This document shows, in pieces, positions 42,822-51,944 of a stretch of DNA of 64,000 nt. The notes beneath the pieces are model-generated. The model made no database searches. It was not told the DNA's origin and worked only from the letters and a program-made list of their open reading frames with translations. The stretch comes from Photobacterium marinum (GTDB lineage: Bacteria; Pseudomonadota; Gammaproteobacteria; Enterobacterales; Vibrionaceae): assembly GCF_000331515.1 (NCBI RefSeq), contig NZ_AMZO01000006.1, forward strand, positions 434,001 to 498,000, given 5' to 3'. A program made the translations under genes and the position numbers. Numbering within the stretch: position 1 is the stretch's first letter; each line of letters starts with the position of its first letter.

Positions 42822-43997
42822 TTAATCTTGTCGCAGATGGCTGGCGATAGAGATTGGTGTCGGGAAGCGTTTCACCACCCAGTAAGTAGATATAACAAAG
42901 GTGGTCATCGTCGCAGTTTGGATGAACATGCTGGCTTCCATTGAAAGCAGATTGGCATTAATGGCAGCATAGACTACCAAAAATGAAAACTCACTTGCCT
43001 GACTTAGCCTTGCACTTAATTCCTGTATCATTGTCGGTTTTTCATTGGCCAGATGAAATGCTTTTGAAAACCCCCATGCCTTGATGGCTACTAACATTGC
43101 CCCAAACAGAACTCCCAGCAAGCTGTAGAAATCACTTCCTGACAGCTCCATTCTGGCACCGATAGCAAAAAAGAACAGGATCAGGAAGAACTCCCGCAGT
43201 GGTTTAAGGTGAACAGATATCGCCTGCGAAACCCGGCTAACCGCAATTGAAATCCCGGCAATAAAAGCGCCGCTCTCATAAGATAACCCAACCTGATGAC
43301 TTAGCTCGGCCCAGAACAGGCACCAGCCCAGAGTCGTGATAAAACTGTACTCCTGAATGACATCGAAACGTCGGAACAGCGGAAGGATAAGGTGACGTAC
43401 GCCAAGGAAAGCAAGGGAACATAAAGCAGCAAATTTTAGCAGCATCATTACAAACGCTAGCAGGAGGCTGTTTCCGCCATCACCGATGTTGAGGAAAATG
43501 ATCACGCTGATAGCCAGAATGTCTTGCATTAGCAGGATACTGGTCATCATCTCCCCAACGCGCTGGTGGTGGAGGGTGGTGGTTGGGATCAGCTTCAGAC
43601 CAATAACGGTACTGGAAAACATCAAAGCAGCCGCAATAATCAGGGCATCAATCAGAGGCAATTGGATCGCCAGTGCGAAAATCAGTGTCCCGGTAAAGAA
43701 AAAGCAGCAGGTTCCCAGAGTGATAAATGCACTTTCCTTAAACAGGCTAATGAGTTTCTTCGGTTGCAGGTTAAGCCCGATGAGAAACAGCAGCAGGATA
43801 ACACCGAGATTACCTATTTGAGTGATGTCTTCTGAGCTGCGGATCCAGGCCAGTCCGGATGGACCGATCAGCATCCCTGAAGCAATATAAGCCAGAATAA
43901 TCGGTTGGCGAGCATAGAGGAAAAGCGTCCCCAGAACTGCGGCACTGATGACAATAGTGCAGAGCTCGAATATCAGGGGAGCCAGGTCGACCTGCAT
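42822..43997 (-). CDS. Cation:proton antiporter (CPA2, Kef-like), short form
   Basis: The 391-residue protein has 12 or so membrane helices and the CPA2 features: GMLIGPSGLAWI in an early helix, LFLIGLNLQPKKL and FSSTVIGLKLI in the core, and QASEFSFLVVYA late in the chain. The chain stops after the membrane domain, so the TrkA-N nucleotide-binding domain of KefB/KefC is absent. It should exchange Na+ or K+ for protons across the inner membrane. Single gene; no KefF/KefG-type partner is adjacent. Confidence 0.85.
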   Translation of the reverse strand: MQVDLAPLIFELCTIVISAAVLGTLFLYARQPIILAYIASGMLIGPSGLAWIRSSEDITQIGNLGVILLLFLIGLNLQPKKLISLFKESAFITLGTCCFFFTGTLIFALAIQLPLIDALIIAAALMFSSTVIGLKLIPTTTLHHQRVGEMMTSILLMQDILAISVIIFLNIGDGGNSLLLAFVMMLLKFAALCSLAFLGVRHLILPLFRRFDVIQEYSFITTLGWCLFWAELSHQVGLSYESGAFIAGISIAVSRVSQAISVHLKPLREFFLILFFFAIGARMELSGSDFYSLLGVLFGAMLVAIKAWGFSKAFHLANEKPTMIQELSARLSQASEFSFLVVYAAINANLLSMEASMFIQTATMTTFVISTYWVVKRFPTPISIASHLRQD

Positions 43998-43999
43998 AG

Positions 44000-44572
44000 A
44001 AGAACTTCCTAAGGAACAAACCCGAGAGAAAATGTGTCGAATGCAGCAGATCTTATACCAAACTGAATAATAATCTGATCCAATCAGAGCATTCCATGGT
44101 CTTGATATAAGAATAATACATCTGACTTGTTATACATAAGCAATAAGCCGCTATGCATTGGGTGTTATTTGAGCTACGAGGAAATGATGGTTTTTATGAA
44201 ATGAATTGTAGTGAGAAGTTGGTCACAATTTCGTATAAAGGCATCTATGCGGTATTTAAACAGAATGCTATTCTCTATCATGTAATGGTTCTCAGCAATA
44301 TGGATGTTGCTTGATTAGGCTTAATTTTTCGAAGCGAGCAGAGGCTCGCTTTTTTTTTGCCTGTTCGCTTTGCTTTACAGTCTGTGTTCCCACCTGCTTT
44401 ATATTTACATATAAATCAGTATGATAAATTTTTATATCTGTCAACGTGTTTCTATGTGACCTCGTTAAATGATTTACCATTCCGTTTTCATTCATCCGGC
44501 ATGTAGCACAGAACAGTTGAAATTTAGAGCTATTACTCTAGAATTTATTTTAGACCACTAAATAAAGGCTTA
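44000..44572. other. Intergenic region holding a free-standing terminator
   Basis: About 570 bases between divergent transport genes. It contains a terminator at 44333-44358 on the plus strand with no gene before it, which hints at a small RNA. No known RNA family was recognised. Confidence 0.5.
44333..44358 (+). terminator. Free-standing intrinsic terminator, possible small-RNA end
   Basis: AGCGAGC and GCTCGCT form a perfect stem around AGAG and are followed by eight T. No coding gene on the plus strand lies within 1.5 kb upstream, so it may end a small RNA starting somewhere in 44040-44280. Confidence 0.7.
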
Positions 44573-46063
44573 ATGGAAAGAATAATGAAGATAAAGCCTG
44601 TTGCGGCGATGATGTGTTATGCCGTTTTGTTTGCGATACCGCTTTGCGGTGCAGCTTCTGATCTCAGTGTGTCAGGAGGTGTTGAAGGGGATGTTGTGAC
44701 TGTAAGTCCACAGGCACAGCAGAGGGTAAGTTTTACTGATGCCTGGCGCGCGGTTGTGATGAGCAACGACGCCCTGGCTGCTGAACGTGCCAATGTCGAA
44801 CGAACTGAGCATTTGCAGGATGCCGCCAGTGATTTGTTCTTCCCGCAAATCACCGCGAAAGCCAATTACACTCGTTTGGACAAGCCGGTAGAGATCAAGC
44901 CTTCAGATGTGATTGGCAGTATGCCAGCCGGAGATTCAGTAGCCGGTTTAGCTCAGATGTTGGGCATTAATCCCGCCAAAATCGATAGCATGTTTACATC
45001 ACAGCTGACTAAGCGTGACATCTTTACTAGCTCTATCCGTGCGGTGTGGCCGATTTTTACCGGTGGCCGGATTATGGCGGCGCAGGATATTGCTAAAGGG
45101 CAGAATGAAGAAGCGCGCTATCTGTTGGCAATGAAGCAACAGGCCAAATTCGAAGACCTGTCCAAATTCTACTTTGGTGTGGCTATGACCCAGCAGGTTC
45201 TCATGACCCGCATTGATGTTGAAAAAGGCTTGAAGAAGCATTATGAACATGCCGTGAAGCTGGAACAGCAAGGCCAGATTGCTAAGGTTGAACGCCTGCA
45301 GGCAGAAGCATCCTACGATAAAGCGCGTGTTGAACGTCAGAAAGCGGAACGTGACATGGAGATCGCTCAGGTTGCTTTGACTAGGCTGTTGAAGCTGGAT
45401 ATCCCGGCATTGCCGTCAACGGCATTGTTTATCAACGAATCACTGCCACCGATGGCAGCTTTTATTGAGAAGACGCTGGTTGACTATCCTGGTCTGCACA
45501 TCCTTGACGCCAAGAAGAAACAGGCCTGTGGTCTGATTGATGCCGAAAAGGGTAAATACTACCCGGAAGTTTACCTGTACGGTAACTACAGCCTTCATGA
45601 AGACGATACGCTGGCGGCAAAAACTGCACCTGACTGGGCGGTTGGCGTCGGCGTTAACATACCGTTGATGGATAATTCCGGCCGCTCTGGCAAAGTTAAA
45701 GCCGCACACAGTATGGTGACTCAGGTGAATTACCTGCGGGCTCAGGCCGAACAGGATTTATCGGTTTTGGTTGAGAAAACCTATCGTGAAGCAATGCAGG
45801 CGCTCGAAGAGTACAACGGTTTGTCATCAAGCCAGCAACTGGCCGAGGAAAATGTTCGTCTGCGTGAAAAAGCATTTAGCCAGGGGCTGTCGACTTCTCT
45901 GGATGTTGTCGATGCCGAGTTGTATCAGGCAAGTGTCAGAACTCAGCGTTCAGCCGCTGCCTTCCAATATGTCATTTCTCTGTCGCGCTTGCTGGCTGTC
46001 AGTGGCGAGATGGAAAGTTTTAATCAGTATCAGCAGTACCAAGGTTTAGAGGTTAAGTCATGA
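44573..46063 (+). CDS. TolC-family outer-membrane efflux protein
   Basis: The 496-residue protein has a signal peptide (cleavage near CGA-ASD) and two TolC repeats with long helices (for example HAVKLEQQGQIAKVERLQAE and the paired AFSQGLSTSLDVVDAELY). It is the outer-membrane channel of the export system encoded by the next three genes. The start ATG has AAAGG upstream; an ATG 12 bases later, preceded by GGAAAG, is equally good. The stop overlaps the adaptor start by four bases. Confidence 0.87.
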   Translation: MERIMKIKPVAAMMCYAVLFAIPLCGAASDLSVSGGVEGDVVTVSPQAQQRVSFTDAWRAVVMSNDALAAERANVERTEHLQDAASDLFFPQITAKANYTRLDKPVEIKPSDVIGSMPAGDSVAGLAQMLGINPAKIDSMFTSQLTKRDIFTSSIRAVWPIFTGGRIMAAQDIAKGQNEEARYLLAMKQQAKFEDLSKFYFGVAMTQQVLMTRIDVEKGLKKHYEHAVKLEQQGQIAKVERLQAEASYDKARVERQKAERDMEIAQVALTRLLKLDIPALPSTALFINESLPPMAAFIEKTLVDYPGLHILDAKKKQACGLIDAEKGKYYPEVYLYGNYSLHEDDTLAAKTAPDWAVGVGVNIPLMDNSGRSGKVKAAHSMVTQVNYLRAQAEQDLSVLVEKTYREAMQALEEYNGLSSSQQLAEENVRLREKAFSQGLSTSLDVVDAELYQASVRTQRSAAAFQYVISLSRLLAVSGEMESFNQYQQYQGLEVKS

Positions 46064-47034
46064 GCAAGTTTAAGTCTTTAGCAGCAGTAGTACCGGCAGC
46101 CGCGCTGGTAGGTTGGCTGGGCTATACCTTCTGGCAGGCTTACCAACCTCAGCCTGAACGTATGCAGGGGCAGATTGAAGCTCAGCAATACAACATTTCT
46201 TCTAAAGTACCGGGCCGTATTGAGCAAGTCATGGTTCGTAAGGGGGATATGGTTGAACGCGGTGATTTGATCTTCACTTTGTTAAGCCCAGAGCTGGATG
46301 CAAAACTGGAGCAGGCAAAAGCCGGTCAGGAAGCTGCCGGTGCGATGGCTGAGCAGGCCGAGAAAGGTGCTCGTAGTCAGGAAATTGAAGCCGCGCGCGA
46401 TCAATGGCGTAAAGCCAAAGCTGCTGCTCAGTTAATGGAAAAAACCTATCAGCGCGTCGACAACCTGTACAAAGATGGCGTGATTGCTGAGCAGAAACGT
46501 GATGAGGCTTATACCCAGTGGCAGGCTGCACGCTACACCGAACGTGCTGTACTTCAGATGTTCGAAATGGCGAAAGAAGGTGCCCGAGATGAAACTAAGC
46601 GTGCGGCAGCGGAAAAAGCACGTATGGCAGCCGGTGCGGTTGCCGAGGTTGAAGCGTATGCAGCCGATACTCAGATTTCAAGCTGGCATAACGGTGAAGT
46701 AACTCAGATCCTGTTGCATGAAGGCGAACTGGCTCCTCAGGGCTTCCCGGTTGTGAGTGTGGTTGATATCAGTGATGCCTGGGCAGTTTTCCATGTTCGT
46801 GAAGACAAGCTCAAAGACTACAACAAAGGCGCAGAGTTTCAGGCCTGCATTCCGGCTCTGGGCAGTCAGAAATACAGCTTTAAAGTTAGCCATGTTGCCG
46901 TAATGGGTGATTTCGCTACCTGGCGTACCACAGATCCGGCGCAGGGTTTTGATATGCGTACTTTTGAAGTAGAAGCTCGTCCGGTTGAGCCTGTTGAAGG
47001 GCTGCGAGTCGGTATGAGTGTGATTGTTGAGTGA
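46060..47034 (+). CDS. HlyD-family adaptor of an ABC-2 type exporter
   Basis: The 324-residue protein has an N-terminal membrane anchor (AAVVPAAALVGWLGYTFW), the lipoyl half-motif (YNISSKVPGRIEQVMVRKGD), a coiled-coil hairpin (about 75-200) and a beta-barrel. YhiI-type adaptors of this size pair with ABC-2 permeases of the YhhJ kind. It overlaps the TolC-family gene by four bases and lies immediately before the first permease gene. Confidence 0.87.
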   Translation: MSKFKSLAAVVPAAALVGWLGYTFWQAYQPQPERMQGQIEAQQYNISSKVPGRIEQVMVRKGDMVERGDLIFTLLSPELDAKLEQAKAGQEAAGAMAEQAEKGARSQEIEAARDQWRKAKAAAQLMEKTYQRVDNLYKDGVIAEQKRDEAYTQWQAARYTERAVLQMFEMAKEGARDETKRAAAEKARMAAGAVAEVEAYAADTQISSWHNGEVTQILLHEGELAPQGFPVVSVVDISDAWAVFHVREDKLKDYNKGAEFQACIPALGSQKYSFKVSHVAVMGDFATWRTTDPAQGFDMRTFEVEARPVEPVEGLRVGMSVIVE

Positions 47035-47039
47035 TCAGC

Positions 47040-48200
47040 ATGAGTTTTAATTCTCTGTTACGTCGCGAATGGCAGTTGCTCTGGAGTGATGGCTGGCTCA
47101 GGGCCATGGTGACATGGCTTCCTGTGGCGCTGTTTCTGATCATGTGGGGGATCTTCTCTGCCGGGATCGCTCGGGATCTGCCAATCGGCGTGGTCGATCT
47201 TGACCACAGTCGTTTGTCGCGTCAGTTGATTAGAAATTTGGATGCCAGCCCGACCATTGAAGTCTCGCAGTCATTTGTTTCAGTTGAGCAGGGTAGTCAT
47301 GCTTTGCGGGGAGCTGATATCTACGCGCTGGTGGTGATCCCAGAACATCTGGAGAAAAACACCTTGCTGGGATATGTGCCGGAAGTCACCACTTTTAATA
47401 ACAGTCAGTTTATCTTGATTGCCAAACTGGTGAACTCTGCCATTGTACAGGCGCATGGCACACTGAATGCTTCGATTGATGCCCTGAAAAAAATGGCTGG
47501 AGGAGTGACGGTTCCAGTTCAGGCTCTGGGGCAGGCGGTACCGATACGATCGCAGATAACACCGCTTTATAACCGTAATAATCACTATGGTCAGTTTATT
47601 GTTTCAGCGGCAGTTCCGGCGATCTGGCAGATAATGATGGTGGTTACAACTATCCTGTCGTTGGCTGCGGAGATGCGTCGGCAGGGCCTAAGCTGCTGGT
47701 TAGGTGATGCACCGGTACGTAATCTGTTGGCGAAATTTGTCCCGTACACTTGTCTGTTCTGGTTCCAGGGCATGCTGTTCTTGTGGTTTATGTATGGCTA
47801 TCTTGGCTGGCCTATGAACGGCAGCTGGACAATCCTGTTGCTTGCGCAGTTGCTGACTGTCATTGCCTGCCAGGGAATTGGCGCGCTGTTCCTTCTTTTG
47901 ACGTTGGATCCAACCAAAGCGATGAGCTTTGCTGCCGGCTTTACCGCTCCGGCATTTGCTTTTGTCGGGGTGACGTTTCCTGCAACGGACATGCCTGCAT
48001 TTGCTCAGTTTTGGCGCTCAATGTTGCCGGTGACGCATTACCTTGAAGTGCAGGTTCATCAGGTTAACCACGGTCAGTCTCTGGCTGTGGCATGGCCGCA
48101 ACTAGCTGTCCTCTGTGCCTTTATCCTGCCGCTGCTATTAGCGCTCTGGCGTGCCGCTATGTTGGCTGGTAAACACAATCAAGAAGAGGTACTCCAATGA
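47040..48200 (+). CDS. ABC-2 type permease (YhhJ/YbhR-like), first copy
   Basis: The ATG at 47040 is preferred over a GTG nine bases earlier. The 386-residue protein has one N-terminal membrane helix, a large periplasmic domain (GVVDLDHSRLSRQLIRNLD, typical of this family) and five C-terminal helices. Such proteins form the membrane part of YhiI-RbbA-YhhJ or YbhFSR exporters. The operon has no ATPase gene, so energy must come from a subunit encoded elsewhere. The stop overlaps the next start by four bases. Confidence 0.85.
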   Translation: MSFNSLLRREWQLLWSDGWLRAMVTWLPVALFLIMWGIFSAGIARDLPIGVVDLDHSRLSRQLIRNLDASPTIEVSQSFVSVEQGSHALRGADIYALVVIPEHLEKNTLLGYVPEVTTFNNSQFILIAKLVNSAIVQAHGTLNASIDALKKMAGGVTVPVQALGQAVPIRSQITPLYNRNNHYGQFIVSAAVPAIWQIMMVVTTILSLAAEMRRQGLSCWLGDAPVRNLLAKFVPYTCLFWFQGMLFLWFMYGYLGWPMNGSWTILLLAQLLTVIACQGIGALFLLLTLDPTKAMSFAAGFTAPAFAFVGVTFPATDMPAFAQFWRSMLPVTHYLEVQVHQVNHGQSLAVAWPQLAVLCAFILPLLLALWRAAMLAGKHNQEEVLQ

Positions 48201-49366
48201 GTTGGCGAAGCCTGTTTAAATTTGAACTGAGTGCGATTTTTTCTAACCAATCGATTCTGTTTACTGTGTTCGGTGGGGTGCTGATTTATTCGTTCCTGTA
48301 TCCCTTGCCATATTCGCAACAGCTACCGCGAGAGCAGAAGGTGGCGGTGGTGAATCTGGATAACAGTCAGCTCAGTCGTCAGTTGGAACGCATGGTTGAT
48401 GCAACACCACAGATAAAACTGGTTGCTCACCCGGCAAGTGAGGATGAGGCTAAGACATTGCTGAACAATGGCCATGTTGAAGGCCTGTTGGTGATACCTG
48501 AGCACTTCGCCCGTGATTTACTGTTGGGTAAAAGCCCTACGCTGGCTTATGCCGGTGATGCGGCGTATTTCCTGATTTATGGTTCAGTGGTTGAAGGGCT
48601 GGCAACGGCAGGCGGAACATTAGGTGCAAAGGCCAAAGTCACTCGTATGGTGACATCCGGCGAAAATATTGCACTGGCTTCACAGCAGTATTCGGCGATT
48701 AAACTGAGTATGCAGCCTGTATTTAACCCGACAATGGGTTACATCAATTATGTTGTCCCGGCTGTGTTTATCCTGATTCTTCATCAGACATTGTTGATTG
48801 CGGTGGCTTTGTTGGGCGGCGGACAGAATGAATACTACCGTGCGGGTAAGACAGGTTACTGGTTACAGTTTTCAGCCTGGAAGGTTATGGTGGTCCGTGG
48901 CTGCTTGTTTTTGCTGATCTATCTGCCATTGGTGATGTATTACTTTGGTTTTAGTTTTAGCTACTACCAGATTAATCGTTTAGCTGCGATCTCTGATCTG
49001 TTGGCAATGACAGTCCCATTCTTGTTGGCGATTATTTTCCTGGGGATGATAATCGGTCAGTTGATTCCGCGTCGTGAACTGGCAACGGCGGTCGTACTGA
49101 TGAGTTCGTTCCCGCTAGTCTTTTCTGCCGGATTTATCTGGCCAACCTCGGCGATACCGGCTCCGATTAATGCTTTAGCTCAGTTGGTTCCGGCTGCTCC
49201 GGCAATCAATGGCTTCTTGCGTTTAAACCAAATGGGGGCTGATTTCAGTCAGGTAGGTCATTACTGGCTGCAATTGTGGGTTCAGGCGGTGATCTATGGT
49301 TTGTTGGCTACGTTTATGCTGCTGAGAAATCAGAGAAAACCAAAGCCGTCAGTTGTGAAGCTGTAG
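48197..49366 (+). CDS. ABC-2 type permease, second copy
   Basis: The 389-residue paralogue of the preceding gene has the same topology and the matching VAVVNLDNSQLSRQLERMVD stretch in the periplasmic domain. C-terminal helices include LVPAAPAINGFLRLNQMGAD after the last loop. The two probably form a heterodimer. It is the last gene of the operon and ends at a strong terminator. Confidence 0.85.
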   Translation: MSWRSLFKFELSAIFSNQSILFTVFGGVLIYSFLYPLPYSQQLPREQKVAVVNLDNSQLSRQLERMVDATPQIKLVAHPASEDEAKTLLNNGHVEGLLVIPEHFARDLLLGKSPTLAYAGDAAYFLIYGSVVEGLATAGGTLGAKAKVTRMVTSGENIALASQQYSAIKLSMQPVFNPTMGYINYVVPAVFILILHQTLLIAVALLGGGQNEYYRAGKTGYWLQFSAWKVMVVRGCLFLLIYLPLVMYYFGFSFSYYQINRLAAISDLLAMTVPFLLAIIFLGMIIGQLIPRRELATAVVLMSSFPLVFSAGFIWPTSAIPAPINALAQLVPAAPAINGFLRLNQMGADFSQVGHYWLQLWVQAVIYGLLATFMLLRNQRKPKPSVVKL

Positions 49367-49402
49367 TTAGACGTTACATTTCAGAGCTTCTTCATAAATA
49401 TA

Positions 49403-49430
49403 GAAAAGCGCCCGAGGGCGCTTTTTTTTG
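49403..49430. terminator. Bidirectional terminator
   Basis: AAAAGCGCCC pairs with GGGCGCTTTT around GA, followed by further T. It lies between the export operon and the convergent CreA gene. Confidence 0.88.
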
Positions 49431-49435
49431 TGGGA

Positions 49436-49909
49436 TTATTTCTGCTCTGGTGCCGGTGGTGTCTTATAGGCCTTGGTACCCCATAGCGGTACTGTTGACA
49501 GGCTATGCTTGTAGCTACCGGAGGTTTCTTTGGTTGAGTAAGAAACATACATCAGAGTCTGTGAGTCCTGATCTAGGATTCGGCGGATTTTCATGGTCTT
49601 GAAGAAAATGCTCTTGGACTTTTTAAATACCACTTCACCAGATTTTGATTTATCGATTCCTGTAATCATTTCAGGGGTAATTTCACCGGTTTGACGACAG
49701 GAAATAGATGAATCGGAAGGATCTGCCAGGCTCAAATCAGCTTCAATACTGGCTACGTGGCAAGTCACACCGGGTACTTTCGGATCGACAAGAGTATTTA
49801 GCTTAATATCTTTAGTGGTGAAAACCCCCAAGCTGACGTCACCCACTTCATTTTTGTCACAACCGCTGAGCAATGCAGCCAGCGTCATTGCGAATAGTAT
49901 TTTTTTCAT
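49436..49909 (-). CDS. creA: CreA family protein
   Basis: The ATG at 49909 (MKKILFAMTLAALLSGCDKN) gives 157 residues and a lipoprotein-like signal, with lipobox LSGC; the frame continues 126 bases upstream without signal features. CreA features are clear: VGDVSLGVFTTKDIKLNTLVDPKVPGVTCHVA, SISCRQTG and IRRILDQDSQTLMYVSYS. CreA is a conserved periplasmic protein of unknown function. Asp after the lipid-bearing Cys would favour inner-membrane retention. Confidence 0.9.
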   Translation of the reverse strand: MKKILFAMTLAALLSGCDKNEVGDVSLGVFTTKDIKLNTLVDPKVPGVTCHVASIEADLSLADPSDSSISCRQTGEITPEMITGIDKSKSGEVVFKKSKSIFFKTMKIRRILDQDSQTLMYVSYSTKETSGSYKHSLSTVPLWGTKAYKTPPAPEQK

Positions 49910-50087
49910 ACCGGAAAGCCCCTGTAAATCGAAAACTAAAGTGAAGAATGCACTGGTTTGCGAGTAATGGTGCAGCATCAGAACATTGTTCACTTGAGAA
50001 TAATAACTCTGTTTATCTGTCTGATTGTAGGGCAATAACAGGCTTAAAGAAACAGTGGATATATTGGTCTATGTGGAGGGATGAAAG

Positions 50088-50543
50088 CTATTGTTGTTCG
50101 GAATCCTCTTCGGGAGAATGATCTGTTGGCAGAAAGGTCAGAATGTGCAGTTCAGATGTTAAGGTTAGTATCTGGTTTTCCAGTGCAACGTTGTTCCATT
50201 TTTGCAGTGATTTTGTCATCACTTTTTCTACATGAGCTTCGTCTTCCTGTATGCAGGCCATTTTCGTTGCGCCCATAGCAACAACACGCAGTTTGTAACC
50301 TTTTGCCAGTTCAACCTGACCGAAGAATCGGTTACAACCACTGAATCCGGCTACTTTAAGGTCAGAATCTATTGCCATACTCGGAACAGAGCGGGGTTCG
50401 GAAATTGAGACATCCTTGCCATCAATCTTGGTGAGTATCCAATGTCCGTGAAGTTGTTTCTGAGAGAACCCTGGCTTTACGTCAGGATCACATCCCATCA
50501 GAAAGAGCGGAAAAATGATTAAAGTAAGCAGCCACTTTTTCAT
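50088..50543 (-). CDS. META-domain lipoprotein (HslJ-like)
   Basis: The 151-residue protein has a lipobox (LFLMGC, Cys at 18) and a META domain: LHGHWILTKIDGKDV, then VAGFSGCNRFFGQVEL, then MGATKMACIQEDEAHVEKVM, and a C-terminal LTSELHILTFLP. HslJ of E. coli is a heat-inducible outer-membrane lipoprotein linked to novobiocin resistance. The biochemical role is not known. It is a single gene divergent from nothing obvious; 180 bases separate it from creA. Confidence 0.88.
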   Translation of the reverse strand: MKKWLLTLIIFPLFLMGCDPDVKPGFSQKQLHGHWILTKIDGKDVSISEPRSVPSMAIDSDLKVAGFSGCNRFFGQVELAKGYKLRVVAMGATKMACIQEDEAHVEKVMTKSLQKWNNVALENQILTLTSELHILTFLPTDHSPEEDSEQQ

Positions 50544-50631
50544 AGCAAAGCCTCATCACTACGACATAAGTTACCGAATGATAATAATAGTATATGTAAT
50601 AGTGAGATGATCTCGCTAAGACGAGACAGGA

Positions 50632-50985
50632 TCAGCTATTGCTGTGAATGAATTTGTTAATCTCTCCCGGTTTATGACGGAAACCTTCACCCGGGTCTTG
50701 CTTGTAGTCCTGGAGTGCATGCTGCGCATCACAATAGCTTTGATTTTCTTCAAAGGCTTTGCGGGTAATATCAATCGCGCGTTCTGCCGCACGACGAATT
50801 TCAGGTGTCGAATTAACATCACTGAAAACCAGATGTTGTTTGGTCAGTAGCTTACTGACAGCCGCCATGCATAGCTTTTCATTATCAGGTAGCGCGTTAT
50901 AGGAGGGTGAGTTGGTATGAGAACCAGCCTGGCAATATCCGGTAATCAGAGATAATAGGAGAAGTCTGTAAAGGTTCTTTTTCAT
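50632..50985 (-). CDS. Exported hypothetical protein
   Basis: The ATG at 50985 (MKKNLYRLLLLSLITGYCQA) gives 117 residues with a signal peptide; an in-frame ATG nine bases upstream is possible. Two Cys (KLCMAA and SYCDAQ) likely form a disulfide. The rest is helical and charged. It has some resemblance to small Rap1a/Tai-like immunity proteins in size and Cys number, but no matching effector is adjacent, so no function is proposed. Confidence 0.65.
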   Translation of the reverse strand: MKKNLYRLLLLSLITGYCQAGSHTNSPSYNALPDNEKLCMAAVSKLLTKQHLVFSDVNSTPEIRRAAERAIDITRKAFEENQSYCDAQHALQDYKQDPGEGFRHKPGEINKFIHSNS

Positions 50986-50999
50986 TTGGCTCATAATTT

Positions 51000-51264
51000 T
51001 TATTTTCTAAGCCGGAGATTATATTTATCACACAATTTTTCTCAATGATTCCTTTAAGACTTTGGAGGAAGGCTAAGGAAAAAATTAAATAGGTTTCATA
51101 TTAATTTCAAAAATATACTTAATTCATATATAGCTTTACAAGCAAACGACTAAATTGGAGTGCTAATAAATTCACAGTAGTAGACTCGAAGTATTATTTA
51201 TTTAAATTATTGAAATATAGGCATTATGTTGTGTTGTTGCTTTATGTGTTTCAAGGAGGAGTAT
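51000..51264. other. A+T-rich intergenic region
   Basis: Together with 51304-51535 this makes about 500 bases with no gene other than the very short frame at 51265. Nothing else was recognised. Confidence 0.4.
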
Positions 51265-51303
51265 ATGATGAGGGTAAATGACTTGGTTAATATGCAATAT
51301 TAG
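51265..51303 (+). CDS. Very short ORF with near-perfect Shine-Dalgarno
   Basis: AAGGAGGA is followed after four bases by ATGATG and 10 further codons (MMRVNDLVNMQY, stop TAG). The ribosome binding site is far better than most in this window. It may be a leader peptide, a dual-function RNA or the start of a lost gene; coding is unproven. Confidence 0.25.
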   Translation: MMRVNDLVNMQY

Positions 51304-51535
51304 CGTTGATCATTTGTTGAATAGGTTGATCCTGAGCTTTTTTCAAAACCAGTAGCTAAAAAAATTAAGAGCTATTTATGGAAAATATATTTTTACTCTA
51401 AACTGAATTTTGGGGGATTAATTGGATGGTTATTGATGAGTAATGTTGACTTTAGGCTTGTAAAAAAAGACTTAAAACTCATTAGTAGTCACTAATGTAC
51501 AGATTAGAATGTTAACTTGATTTCTGTACATATAG

Positions 51536-51859
51536 TTATTTATGAAGTCGTGTATTCAATAAAGGCAACCTACTCAAACACTCCCGACACAGGCAGTCTG
51601 GAGATTCGATCCCCGATGTATCCCGCTTTTCAATTTCAAAACACCAGCAGGTAGATTTTCCGGCGTTGATATCGCAAAAGGCCGGTTTGCCGCATAGGCT
51701 ACAGGTATGAGTTGAACGCTTGCCGTGAATTTCATCGATAGCGTCGTTTTGTTTTATTTCATCCATATCACGCCACTCGGTAATTTCTGTCATGGTGCGA
51801 AAGCACCCGCTGCAGATCCCGTCCTGATTTTTACATTTTGCGATGCAAGGTGTTTTCAT
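51536..51859 (-). CDS. DUF1289 domain fused to a cysteine-rich CWC domain
   Basis: The ATG at 51859 gives 107 residues. Residues 1-50 are a DUF1289 domain (TPCIAKCKNQDGICSGCFRT, then EITEWRDM). Residues about 52-100 are a CWC-type cysteine-rich domain (CSLCGKPAFC, STCWCFE, CLCRECLSRL). Each domain usually occurs as its own small protein; both are likely zinc- or iron-sulfur-binding. It lies downstream of ovoA on the same strand, with a hairpin between. Function is unknown. Confidence 0.75.
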   Translation of the reverse strand: MKTPCIAKCKNQDGICSGCFRTMTEITEWRDMDEIKQNDAIDEIHGKRSTHTCSLCGKPAFCDINAGKSTCWCFEIEKRDTSGIESPDCLCRECLSRLPLLNTRLHK

Positions 51860-51870
51860 TTCCAAATGCT

Positions 51871-51897
51871 CTGTACTGCCCGTTTCAGGCAGTACAG
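51871..51897 (-). terminator. Hairpin between ovoA and the DUF1289-CWC gene
   Basis: CTGTACTGCC pairs perfectly with GGCAGTACAG around seven bases. No clear T-run follows, so it may be a processing or partial-termination site rather than a full stop. Confidence 0.5.
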
Positions 51898-51944
51898 TAG
51901 CATGTCAGTTATCCTTGAGTATAGCGTTCAAAATCCTTGTGTCT

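Noticed and set aside
44292..44495. A 67-codon minus-strand frame upstream of the TolC-family gene
   Set aside because: It runs through the free-standing terminator and has atypical composition with no start signal.
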